Part shown: in pieces, positions 39,792 through 52,900 of the stretch
How positions within the stretch are numbered: the stretch's first letter is position 1
How the letters are laid out: the number at the start of each line of letters is the position of its first letter
Assembly (NCBI GenBank): GCA_002897115.2
Contig: BCIH01000003.1
Coordinates: forward strand, 1,507,677 to 1,571,676
Source of the DNA: Prototheca cutis
Taxonomy: Eukaryota > Chlorophyta > Trebouxiophyceae > Chlorellales > Chlorellaceae
Length of the DNA stretch: 64,000 bases
Direction: 5' to 3'
Position numbers and translations under genes: made by a program
The notes under the pieces: model-generated
Database searches by the model: none
What the model was told of the DNA's origin: nothing
Seen by the model: the letters and a program-made list of their open reading frames with translations, nothing else

Positions 39792-40182
39792 TCGATTGCT
39801 CGACGAATCAATGAATTCCCCTCCATGCACATCCTGCAACTTGGGGGACAAGAGTATGTTACAATGGCAGCCCGTCAGCCAGATTGGAGGGAGCGTGCCG
39901 CACAAGGCGTGGTCAAGTTTTCCCTCTGGGATTATCAAAGGCAGGCCGGGGTCTAAAGGCCGAACGCGAGGGTGGCATGCATGTCAGTGGCTGGGTTTTC
40001 TCTTTCCTAAACCCGACAGCTCACGAGTTGGAAAGCGAGGCTGACAGCTTCTGGAAGCTTGCCGCAATGTTTCCATTCTCTCCGGTCTGCTTGTGGCCTC
40101 TGACCTTCTTCATCGGGCTGGTCACGGGAGTCGCACGGCCAGACAGGAACGTGTTGAGCTTGCCTGCAGGTGGGGTTTGAAG
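39792..40182. other. Convergent intergenic region
   Basis: 3' ends of FPGS (+) and CTP synthase (-). No gene or element recognised. Confidence 0.4.
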
Positions 40183-42967
40183 CTAGGAGGTGGGAGTGCT
40201 GATGCACGAGAGGGAATCGCCGACGCACGCACACAACTCCTGGTCTGGGCGATGCAGCATCCTGAGGGCAGCATGCCATTCTTCTCTCCCCAACAGGAAC
40301 AAACAAGCAGACAAGTCACATGCTGTCGCACCTGCGGCCGCCAGGATAAGTCCCAGGAAGAATGGCGATGCCTTCAACGGACGCGACTTGAACTCCGGGT
40401 GGAACTGCGGCGGACAGGTGCATGATAGAAGTGTGGGCGGGGCAGCGGCGATTCCGGGTGCGCAGTTCTCAGCCGTCCCAGAGCGGGCTGCATTCCTTCC
40501 GCCTCGACACGCACACGCACACCCACATCCACCTCCAACCAAGCACCGCAACCCCTACCGACCGCACACACCTGGGCAGCCACGAAATAGGGGTGGTCGC
40601 GCAGCTCCAGGATGCCCATGCGCGTGCCCATCTCGTCGCGGCCTACAAACCTCAGGCCCGCCTCCTCCAGCTGCTGCACGTACTCGGGGTTGATCTCATA
40701 CCTACGTGCATTGGTTGGAGTGTGTGAATGGGTGCGGGAGAGCGGGGATGGGAAGACGTCACGAAGCATGGATGCAGGGCCACAACACAGAGGCCATCTC
40801 GCCCACCACCACCACATTCCTACCCCCACCAACCACCCCCAAACCCTCCTCGACTCACCTGTGGCGGTAGCGTTCGTCGATAAACTGCTCCACCTGGTAG
40901 AGCTTGGCCGCGACGCAGTCGGTGGTCTCCAGGATGGTGCGGCGGGATCCCAGGCGCATGGTGCCGCCCTTGTGCGTGGTGGAGATTTCGGGCATGAACA
41001 CGACGACGGGGTGTGGCGTGGCCGAGTCCCACTCGGTGGAGTTGGCCCCCTCCAGGCCCAGCACGTTGCGCGCAAACTCGATCACCGCGATCTGCATGCC
41101 CAGGCAGATGCCAAAGTACGGCACGCCGTTCTCGCGCGCGTACTTGGCCGCTGCAATCTTGCCCTCCGTCCCGCGGCCACCAAAGCCGCCGGGGACCAGG
41201 ATGCCGTCCGCGGCACGGAGCACCGCCCACGCCGCGTCGTGTGCGGCCTGGTCGTGCGGCGTGTCGGCTGTCGCGGGCTCCAGGTCGCCAGACTCCAGAA
41301 TTTCCAACTGCAGCTTCCGGTTGGCCGCCAGGCATGCATGCTGCAGCGCCTTGGTCACCGACAGGTATGCGTCCATCAGCTCCACGTACTTGCCCACCAG
41401 AACAATCTTCACAGGCTGCACACACGAGTTGGAAGAGGTGGCCAGGGCGAGCGGGTTTGTTGCTGGGCACCCGCGTGTGGCCGGGGAAGCGTGTGCACAC
41501 GCGCATGCGCACATGCATGAACCCGCTCGCATGTCGACAGCCAGCTCGCCACCCACCCAACTTCAAAACAACGGCGACCCCACTAAAAAGGCGTACCTCC
41601 TTGAGCGAGTCCCACTTGTCGGCGATGTCGGCCTTCCAGCGCCCCATGTCGATGCGCGCGGCGTGTGCCTCGAGGCCCAGCACCTTGCACAGCGTGGCGT
41701 GCGCGCCCTGCTGCATCATCATCAGCGGCACGCGCCAGATGTTGGACACGTCGTGCATGGTCAGCACCTGCTCTGGGTTCACGTGGCAGAAGGAGGCCAG
41801 CTTCTCCTGCACGGGCCGGCCCAGGGGCTCGGAGCTGCGGCACGCCAGCAGCGACGGGTTCAAACCCAGCGACCGCAGCGTCGCCACGCTGTGCTGCGTG
41901 GGCTTGGTCTTCTGCTCGCCCACTGCGCCGATGACGGGCACCAGGCTGACATGCACCACGCAAAAGTTGCCTGCGCCCACACGGAACTGGAACTGGCGCA
42001 GCGCCTCGATGAACGGCATCGACTCGATGTCGCCCACAGTCCCGCCCAGCTCAATCACGCAGACCTCCGGCAACGCACCGCTGCCGTCCACGGGCACGTG
42101 CGCCACGCGCTCGATCCAGTCCTGGATCTCATTGGTGATGTGAGGCACGACCTGCACCGTCTTGCCCAGGTAGTCGCCGCGACGCTCACGCTCAATCACC
42201 GTCTGCGCCAGGAATGGGGTGGTGCGGTGGTCGGGGTGGAAACGATGGGATGGCGAGTGTGAGACTCCTCAAACCACGCAAACAGCGCTTCTCATACTCA
42301 TCGGGGTTCACCGACTCGATAGGAAGCACTGAACGCCTTCTATTCCCCAATCATCAGTAACCCCAAACGCCCCCCAACTCCCGCACCTGGTAAATCTTGC
42401 CCGTGGTGAGGTTGTTGTTGCGGCTCAGGGAGATGTCCAGGAAGCGCTCGTAGTTTCCGAGGTCCAGGTCAGCCTGCAGAGGGGCGGGCGTGGGACGGTG
42501 TGAGCGAGCTGTGGGCGTGGGACGGTGTGAGCGAGCTGTGGCCATGGCACGGCAAGACCTCCTGTACCTCCCACCGCACAGGGGACGCCCCAGCATGCAG
42601 TGCAGGCTGTTCTTTGCATGCTCGCAGCCCATGTCGTACCTCACCACCGTCGTCCAGCACGAACACCTCCCCGTGCTCCAACGGAGACATCGTTCCCGCG
42701 TCCACATTGAGGTAGGGGTCTGCAGCGCGCAGGGAGGGCCAGGTTTATGGCTTGGTCTCGCGGTCGACCACATGGCATGGCTCCAGCGGCCTCCCAACAC
42801 TGTCTCAAACTCGAGCAGTCAATCCGCACAGATTCGTAGGGTAACACACCGATTTTAAGGGAGGTCACGCGCAGGCCGCATGCCTTCAGCAGCACCCCAA
42901 TGGAGGAGGCCGTCACGCCCTTGCCCAAACCACTGACCACACCGCCGGTCACCAGGATGTACTTCAT
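40183..42967 (-). CDS. CTP synthase
   Basis: Starts [20 protein letters not shown] at 42967, the invariant amidoligase P-loop. It continues with [31 protein letters not shown] and the large exon with [21 protein letters not shown]. The glutaminase domain follows, with [14 protein letters not shown], the catalytic Cys in FGICLGMQ (about 41110) and [13 protein letters not shown]. The last exon has [20 protein letters not shown], with the catalytic His and Glu. The enzyme makes CTP from UTP, ATP and glutamine. After GLILAAAG the reading continues for about 48 atypical residues; a GT donor there suggests that the true C-terminus may be spliced to a further exon, so the lower coordinate is provisional. 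Confidence 0.94.
42486..42540. repeat. About 27-bp direct duplication in a CTP synthase intron
   Basis: Two near-perfect consecutive copies of a unit starting GGCGTGGGACGGTGTGAGCG. A small intronic minisatellite. Confidence 0.75.
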
Positions 42968-43432
42968 CCTGGCGTGACAGTGATGCTAAATTGATGTAGA
43001 ATAATTTCGACCACTGTGCTGCGCCCAGACAGAGCTGCGTTGTTTCTACCGGCGACTGCCCTCCCGTGGCGTCGCGGAGGCGCCGGACGTTTTGAACCCC
43101 CCAATTCCAAGTTCCGGGCCAGGCAGAGCGAATCCGTCCCCCCCGCGGTCCCACGCCTCTCGCTTGCTGATTGCCTGGAGCATTCACAACATCTTTGAAA
43201 GGATGGCTTTGTGTGAGCCAGCAGTGTGCTGCAATTCCTGCGGTCGGTAGGTGGCCCATTGGGGCGACGTCACATCAGCCACACCCAGTCTTTCCATCTC
43301 CAAGCAACGAAAAAGTGGGATTCCCAACACCCCTTTATTGGGTTAGAATGTGCAGGCCCACTCTCTCCACCAGAAGGAGGGGTGGGCAGAGTTCAGAGGT
43401 CACTCGTCAACATGCCTCCACGTTGGCCACGC
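42968..43432. other. Intergenic
   Basis: About 465 bases upstream of CTP synthase and downstream of the small minus-strand gene. No gene recognised. Confidence 0.4.
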
Positions 43433-43817
43433 TCACTTGGCACCCTTCTTCCTCTGCAAAACATGGGAGTTCCATCGGTCAGTTGCAAGCACTTTGGCCA
43501 GAGCGTACTCCGATAAACAATGGAAGGCGGTGGCTCAGACCTACCCAGATGAACTTGGCGTCGTCACACTTGGGCTGCACTGGCATGGTGGAGCAGTAGG
43601 GGACGTAGTCCAGGCCATTGTACGCAGCGTCGTTCAGGGTCTTCCGAATCTGGTACTCCCATGCATCGTCTGGGATCTTGACGTGGACCTGCACGGATGG
43701 AGAAGAGGCTCGCGGATGGCCCCACCACGGCAAGCCATGTTGCTTTGACCAGCGGATGGCGCACTGTCCTCGACTCACCGCAGCGGACCAGATGTCGCTC
43801 CCCTGAGTGTCACTCAT
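43433..43817 (-). CDS. Small conserved-looking protein, about 67 residues, unknown
   Basis: Three small exons splice in one frame. MSDTQGSDIWSAA (from 43817) joins VHVKIPDDAWEYQIRKTLND...NGLDYVPYCSTMP...KFIW, and the last exon gives RKKGAK and a stop. GT-AG signals are present at both introns, and the density of Tyr, Trp and charged residues looks like real protein rather than chance. Two cysteines (YCST, PKCDD) could bind metal or form a disulfide. I do not recognise the family. It may be a small subunit of an organellar complex, but this is a guess. Upstream and downstream neighbours, CTP synthase and a protein kinase, give no hint. Confidence 0.6.
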
Positions 43818-44153
43818 CCTTGCTTATTGCTTGGTAAACAGAGTTTGCTGTTGCTGTTGAGGATGGCGGCAGGTGGTGCGCTCAAACGAGAGACCACCGC
43901 GACCCTTCGACTTCCCGTCTCCCGAGAGGTGGATCGCGACCCCAAAGGGCTCGTCTGGGGCCACGGTATACCCCCCCGGCTACTCAATCAAATGTGTTCC
44001 CCAACCTCACAGTTTCTGAAAGCACAGATCCAATGTGCGTTTAAAAAAATCTTGCCAAGGATATTTCATTGAGGAAATCACGTTTTGTGCAATGAAAAGA
44101 GGCTGTGTCTGCATTGGACGAATCATTGGGGGCCCCGTCCTTCGTCGCAAAGC
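43818..44153. other. Intergenic
   Basis: About 335 bases between the small minus-strand gene and the end of the kinase gene; lower GC near 44030-44100. Nothing recognised. Confidence 0.35.
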
Positions 44154-47100
44154 TCAGCTGAACGGGTCCAGCTGGTCAAAGCAAGAGGGCTGGCTCAGGT
44201 TCCGCACGTGCTTCTTGGGACTCGCCGGCCGAGCCAGGGACATGGACGGACCAGAGCCCCGCAGGGGAGATGTCGCCCGCATCGGTGCCGCCATCCCCGT
44301 CGTGAAGGACCGCGAGATGTGCTGACCAACCGTGCCCATGCTCACCGAGGAATCGTTGGTTAGGTCGCTGCCCTGCGATGCATGTGCAGGACCCGCATTA
44401 CTCTGCAGAAAGAGAGTGGTTGGGCGGCAGTGTAACGGAGGAACCTTGCTTGGTGATCCCAGCATGGCACCAGAAGAGCAAGAATGAATGCAGCACGCCC
44501 CGCTCACCGCAGCCTTGGCCGAGGCCAATGCCAACTGCGCCTTCAGCGAGTCGATCTCCTCATCCTTGGACAACAGTGTGTTCTGCAGCTTGCGGAGCTT
44601 CTTAACATTGTCCTGCGTGGATCCCAAAGCGACAGGGAAAGGACGGTGAAGGACAGATCCCAGCAAGCTGTACGCTTGTGGCCCCGTCCGTGGCCAAGAG
44701 GATGTGCTCCGTAGGACGTCCACCATTCAGTCCGTAGATCCCCCCAGTCGATCTGCTCCTGACCAAGCCGACAGACGACCACGCTCGCACCTGGAACAAA
44801 TTTTCAAGGGCCTGGCACGTCTCTTCCAAATCCTGGATCCGGCTCTGTGCCTCTGCCAGTTCCTTCTGACTATCAGGGCCTGCTGCTACAGGCTGCAGTG
44901 CTGCAGGCTGCACCACTGAAGGCTGCGGCGCCGGGGGCTGTGCCAAAGCAGGAGCTGCATCAGAAATAGTGGACAGGCGTGAGTGGCCCACCTCATCCTT
45001 CCGTTGCATGAGGAGGCTGAAGCCGATCAAAATTTAAAGGCGATGCGACCAACGGGGCCCTACCTGTGTGCCTGGTGCTGGAGTGTGAACGAGCGGCAGC
45101 ACTTGCCTCGCTGGAGGTGCTGCGACTCGCAATCTGGAGGTCGACCCTGGCCTGCTCCATAGGGTTGGCCCCCATGGATAGGAAGACGTCGACAGCATCT
45201 ACCGTGGCGGCATTCCCAGAAGACTCCAGCTCCGCACCAAACGTTGCCCAACCGCCAAACGCTTCTGGGGGAGCCGGTGCCCCAGTTACATTGGCAGTGC
45301 TGCCGTCATCAAAATCGGTGACCCACGCAGCGGCAGCCTGGGAGGACTGCGGCCGTCGCAACTCCTGCCGTTCTGCCAGAGGCTTTGCTGTGGGCTCTGC
45401 CCGGACAGCGCTCGAACCGGTGCCCGCCCTCAGGGCGCCAGCCCGCGCAGCCAGGGGCCCCTCTGGCGCGACGAAGCCAGAGGCCGAAGTGGGTCGCTGC
45501 CCCGTGGTAGGCTTGGGCTGCTGTCGAGGCTGCTGCTGTCGAGGCTGCTGCTGCTCGACAGTACCGTTTCTGCTCCTGCTGGTCTCAAGAGATGCGGAGG
45601 ATGGACGGCGACTGCTAAGCTGTGAAGAGGACGCGGTGGCAGACACCCGTGCGAGAGGCTCTGGAGCGGCAGTTTCTGCGTCAGCCTTGCACGTCCTAGC
45701 GACCTTGATTCCATCCAGAACCTGAAGTGAGGTCCAAATAACCAACGGGACATTGCACACACTCCATACCTTCCTCAACCAGGATCCTGTGAATGCAAGG
45801 ATCTCATCGCAGCACATTCCTGCTGTATTGAGTCCCAACGCCTCATCCACATTCCGCTCCAAACTAAGCATTCAAAATTAGACAGCAGCAGACACCGTGC
45901 TCCCACAGTGCCGGCGGCACACCTGAGAGATGGTCAACCGGCTGGTGACTTCCGCATCCAGCATGCCAGCGAGCAAGGACTGGGCCTCCTGGGGCAAACC
46001 CCCGGGCCTGGTATAGCGCCCGTTTAGGATCTGCAACTTGGCCTCGCCCTCGAATGGCAAGCGGCCACTGACCAGCAGGTAAAACAAGCACCCGAGAGCC
46101 CAGATGTCGACGGGGATGCCGACAAAGTGCCGAGAGTACAAGTCCCACATCTGCAAATGGGGGTGGAGAATGGGACAGTCACAGCGTGATACTTCAGATT
46201 CCACATTTTCATAGCGCATTCGGTGAAGCTTGCGAGACGTTGCTTGCAAGGCTTCGCGTGTGGTTTACCTCTGGAGCACGATAGGCAGGCGTCGTCGTCT
46301 TCTGAATTTCATCCTCCATAACTGCGATCTCTGCTGTCGTGTTGAAAACCTGCAGCAACAGGCATCGTACGTCACTCGCCATCGGGGCGCTCCAACCTTG
46401 TGACAAAGGAAATCGGTGGCTCAACCCCACACCAGCATGCAAAGCATACGCATCGCACACCTGCTGTCGTGCCGTGGCGCTGCCAAAGTCGCACAGCACC
46501 CATTGCCCTTGACTCGACAAGAGAATGTTCTCAGCCTTGATGTCCCTGTGGTCAAGCAATGGCAGGAAAAAAGGAATGCCCATGAGTCCCGATGGCGACT
46601 CTAGAGGGCCACGGAAATGCTCAGCCAAGGGCCGTCTCCCGTGCTCTTATCATCACGCACGACCTGGTGCACCCCTACCCTTACCGATGAGCAGTCGCTG
46701 GGACCAAGCTGTGCATGGCCTGCACGGCCAGGCACACAGGCTCAAAAATGTCAAGAGCCTCGCCCAGCGCCAGGGCTTGGCCTTGCCTGCCGTGCAGAAA
46801 CCCGGCAAGGTTTGCCTGGCAGTACTCCAGCAAGACGTAGGCCTCCTCCTCTCCCGCGGTGAACTCGGCCGCTACCAGCGGCAGCACATGGGGACAAGCC
46901 CCCAGCTCTGCCATGAGCCCAATCTCCTTGTAGATCGACTGCACGGCATCTGGGTCGCCCCTGCAGACACACAAGACGGGTCACCAATTGCGTGTGCACA
47001 GTCGTGGCAAAACGAACAGTGCATCGATCCACAAATTACACACCACGCACCCTAGTCGAAAATGCTTCAAGGCCAACGTGGTCCTCCTGCTCAGATCGAT

Positions 47101-47238
47101 CACTCTGTAGATGCTGGCAAAGCCTCCTTCTCCAACCAGGCTCTCCACGCGGACTTGGTAGCTCTCCACATTGAGAATACGGCCGCAGAGCTCCCCGCCT
47201 GAATCCCGCTTCTTCGCAAGAGCCTTGAACAGGTTCAT
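44154..47238 (-). CDS. NAK-family Ser/Thr kinase (AAK1/GAK/BIKE-like)
   Basis: Starts MNLFKALAKKRDSGG at 47238. Kinase motifs in order: VGEGGFASIYRV (Gly loop), TTLALKHFRL (Lys), HRDIKAENILLS (catalytic loop), VLCDFGSATA (DFG), TTPAYRAPE and VDIWALGCLFYLLVSGRLPF. The DFGSAT and TPAYRAPEM forms mark the Numb-associated kinase family. The C-terminal half is low-complexity Ser/Ala/Pro/Gln, with a coiled coil (NVKKLRKLQNTLLSKDEEID). It ends in FDQLDPFS, a DPF motif that binds the AP-2 appendage. The kinase probably phosphorylates clathrin adaptor subunits at the plasma membrane or endosomes. Some exon joins in the linker (45000-45900) are uncertain. Confidence 0.85.
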
Positions 47239-47653
47239 TCAAACGCTGAGCGGCGTGTTCAAGGGCAATCTATTGTGGACCAGCCGCGCCTGACGTGCCG
47301 CTCAGGAAGCAGGCCGAAAAGGGAGTCGACCAATTCCACCGAGTGGATCAATGAAGCACCATTCATTCATTCATTCATGATTAAAAAATAACCGGATTGG
47401 AATACAACTCGCGAATCAATGGGCTGTTCTCGGAGAGCCTTGTGGTCTACTGGCCTCAACCGTGTGACGGAAAGTGATCTGATAGCGGAGTACGCGACCA
47501 AGGCGCGCACCCCCAGACCTGCCCAGCCAGGAGTGCATGCGATTCCCTGTCTCCTGATTCTCCCAGCTACACCGTACACCACATATGTGGGCATCCTTGT
47601 ATATTTGAAATAAATTGGGTGTTGTCTAAACATCGCGCGAGCTCTGGGGGGGG
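47239..47653. promoter_or_regulatory. Divergent promoter region, kinase / ataxin-10-like
   Basis: About 415 bases between divergent start codons at 47238 (-) and 47654 (+). It includes an ATTC tetranucleotide run at about 47362-47378. No core promoter element could be assigned. Confidence 0.45.
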
Positions 47654-49522
47654 ATGGACGATGACCTGAGAGCGTTTACAGCTCTGGTGAGTCCTGGACG
47701 GGCCTCTTTCTCTGATGCACAGGCCGCCCAGTTGGAGGGGCTGCTGCGCCGGCTTCGAAGAGCTGCGGCTACTGGGAAGTCCGATCACCTAGTGGAATCT
47801 GGAGCCTTGCCTCTCCTTGCCGACATCTTTCTTGGGAAGAATGGACAGGAGAGAGCTCTGCTTGCCACAGCTCAGATCCTTGCTGGTCAGACTCTGGCAA
47901 ATGCTGTGGCCTCGTCGGGTGCTGCTGGGCAGTCCTACTGGGAGATAGTCGAGCAAGAGATCACGACACAGTCACTGGCATCCCTGCCAGGTCGGTACGC
48001 ATGGGATGACCTGGTTGCGGGGCGTGGGTGCAGCTGTCCTCAGAGCTCCAGCTCGAGGGGGGCCCCATCGGGCAAACCTGGGGACTGGCACCAAGAGAGA
48101 ACTGAGCGTGGAAATGATCATTGCTGCAGGAGCGCCCCTGGACATTCTGTGCTATCAGCTCTTTCTGCTTGGAAAGAACTGTGTAGCTAGCGAGCCCCGA
48201 CTTGCCAGGATTTGCGACCTGGCAAGAACACTGCTAAACCTTGTTCCAGCCTTGGTGCGCTAAGAGGATTGATGCTGCGACAGCTCTGCTGCAGTGCTTC
48301 CGAAGTATGCAATCATCTCTTACCATCTCCTCGAATGTGCCGGGTGCAGGACCACGAGTGGGACAACCTGGTCCTGCTGCTGGGCTTTGTGATCTTTGAC
48401 TGTGGCATGCCCACAGAACTCTTCTGGGGCTTCCGCCCTGATGACTCAAACGTCGCACTGGTGCTCAGCCTGCTCTGTGAGATGCTTGCTCATCACTTGC
48501 CGAGGTACGGTTGATGATGACTTGATGAGTGACAGAGGCCTGTCGTGGCCCTACTGCTCATGCGTGCATCAGTCAACTGGCCAAAACACAGCCGTGGCGT
48601 GGAGATTCTGACACCCTCCATGAGGATGAATCGCACTGTTGTGTGCAGGGACCGTTGCGGTGTTGAGAACCCCAGCACACGACGGGCAATGGACTATTTC
48701 AGTGACACGGCTCGAGAGTGCATGCGGCGCCTGGAGGGGATGCCTGCAGAGCCCAAGGCTGCCCAGCTGCAGCTCAATTTGCACGGTTTTCTTGTCTTCG
48801 GAAGAGAGCTGCTGGGCAGGGATGATGAGGGTGCATCGCTGTCGCCCTCGGGGAGTGCTCTTGGTGCAGCACTGCTGGACGCCGGGTTTGTCGACCTCCT
48901 GCTCTCGCTCTTGAAGCATGCACGGCTTCCCGATGCAAAGAAGGGGGGGAGTTTGCCACCCGATGCAACCATTTCACCCCTATCCAAGCTGAAAGTGGAT
49001 GTCCTTGCAGGCAAGCTACGCGTCTGTTGCTGCAACGAACATGCAAACGTGCTCGGGTTTGAGAAGATGCTCCTTGGGCTGTCCAAGCAAAAGGAAGTTG
49101 ATTTCATGCCTGGAATTGTTCTGATGACATCAAGACTGAAGGATAACAATTCACTCACGCGCTCTNATGCAGGATTGGCAAATGCGTTGTTCAACAGGCC
49201 GGCCGTCCAGCGACAAGTTCTTGCCTCAGGCCAATTGCACAGCATTCTGTCGCACTGTCAGTCTGACCATGACGCACCAATGGCAAGGGAATGGGCCCTG
49301 CTCGCGGTTCGAAACATCTGCGAAGGAAATGCCGAGGCTCAGGTGCGCCAGAGCGTCTGCAGGCGGGGTCGAGCAACGCTGACAAAAGATGGGCAGGGAT
49401 GCCGAGGGCGTACTCGTCACCTGGAATTGGCTCTTCTGACACACGTTTCCATGCAGGGAGAGATTTCTTCTTTGCGGCGAATGAGTGGGCCGATGACCAC
49501 ATCTGGGCTTCAGACCAAGTGA
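47654..49522 (+). CDS. Ataxin-10-like armadillo-repeat protein
   Basis: Starts MDDDLRAFTALVSPGRASFS. Exons with helical repeats follow (LEGLLRRLRRAAATGKSDHL; HEWDNLVLLLGFVIFDCG; ALLDAGFVDLLLSLLKHARL). A C-terminal exon reads GLANALFNRPAVQRQVLASG and MAREWALLAVRNICEGNAEA, the signature of the ataxin-10 domain (REWAixxxRNlxExN). Ataxin-10 relatives act in cytokinesis and centrosome function. The end is unsure: after the last GT-AG intron the frame runs to a stop at 49522, and the TA-flanked transposon copy B begins 30 bases later. The natural 3' end may therefore have been replaced. An N at about 49166 lies at a splice acceptor. Confidence 0.75.
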
Positions 49523-49714
49523 ATCTTGTGGAGCATACCCCAGACATGGGTACCGTGCAGGGCAAAAAATAATGCAACCAGCTCAGCCAGCAACAGCGCC
49601 ACATCACCCCGGGGGTTGCTGGGCATCACTGATGGCTGTGAATTGTCACCCCCCACAGGGCAATAGGAAGGTGGACCATTTCAATGGTGGACCACCTCCG
49701 GGGCTGTTTTTTCT

Positions 49715-49751
49715 TTCCAGGGCAAGGAGCACTGGGCTCGTTGCCCTGGGA
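49715..49751. other. Strong hairpin inside copy B
   Basis: CCAGGGCAA pairs with TTGCCCTGG, and inside it GAGC pairs with GCTC around a 5-base loop, forming a near-continuous stem at 49717-49749. It sits in the region specific to copy B between the coding remnant and the left terminal repeat. Confidence 0.7.
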
Positions 49752-49877
49752 AGGGAGCCCCCAGGGCTTCGACCCCCAGGGCTGCTTTCCCATTCCTGGG
49801 GAAGACAAGGAGCCCCGGGGGTTCCCACCCCCAGTTGGGAAGGCTGTAACCCCCCATGATGGATGGATGGATGTCCA

Positions 49878-50085
49878 TCAGCACTGCGCCCTTGGGCGCT
49901 GGAAGTGCTCCAGCCGTTGGCCGGTCTTCCGCAGAGTCTGCACGATGTGCTTCATGTTCAGACATGCCATCAAGTCTCTGTTCCAGAGATGATGCTCGCC
50001 GTTCGGGGTGTGGTAGTCTTTGTCAGTGCAGCACCAGCTGATGGCACACCACCGTGGGCGTCTGCTCCCTGCAGTGCAGGCATGG
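49878..50085 (-). pseudogene. Fanzor-like C-terminal remnant in copy B
   Basis: The minus strand keeps HHLWNRDLMACLNMKHIVQ followed by TLRKTGQRLEHFQRPRAQC and a stop at 49878. The block is nearly identical to copy A without A's premature stop. Upstream, the cysteine-containing part (TPTVVCHQLV) is in another frame. Everything before it is deleted, so no functional nuclease can be made. Confidence 0.65.
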
Positions 50086-50469
50086 GTTGGGCACGACCTG
50101 ACCTGCTGCCAAGAAGGAACCCAACCCAATCACCTGAGCGACGCGGCTAGGGAATGTGGTCAAACAGGCACTTTGTTTGGGAGACATGCCCTTGCTGTGC
50201 AGGTGGAAGTCGACCAGTCTCGAGAAGGTTTCATCATTTTTGCCCTGCACGGTAGGCCACATTTGGAGGGAGCCTGATGGAAAACTCCGTCCAGCACCAC
50301 ATAACGTCGACGAATGTCTTTTCACGAGGACAATTTGAGTTGTTCGCCTATATTCACAAAATCCATTGAAAGCATTATCCTATCACAGACGGTCTTTACC
50401 TGCGATGCAAGCTTGGTGCTGTGTGAGGACTCCCCAGTGATCCTCCCGTCNTCCAGTGAGCACGAAGCG

Positions 50470-52900
<2,431 letters not shown>

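Larger units (their letters stand above)
49553..50252 (-). mobile_element. Non-autonomous TA-flanked transposon (copy B)
   Basis: Exactly 700 bases bounded by TA. The left end CCGTGCAGGGCAAAAA is repeated perfectly, inverted, at the right end, with similar bases beyond (ATGC/ATGA, AACC). Compared with copy A it keeps the left ~125 bases, the Fanzor C-terminal codons and the right ~170 bases, but lacks the middle (equivalent to about 36110-37030 of A). It also has about 135 extra bases at about 49695-49830. The clean ends suggest it moved more recently than copy A. It lies between the ataxin-10-like gene and the MST-type kinase gene, just upstream of the latter. Confidence 0.85.

Noticed and set aside
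40904..42262. 452-residue plus-strand open frame
   Set aside because: Antisense shadow of CTP synthase exons, whose minus-strand product carries all family motifs.
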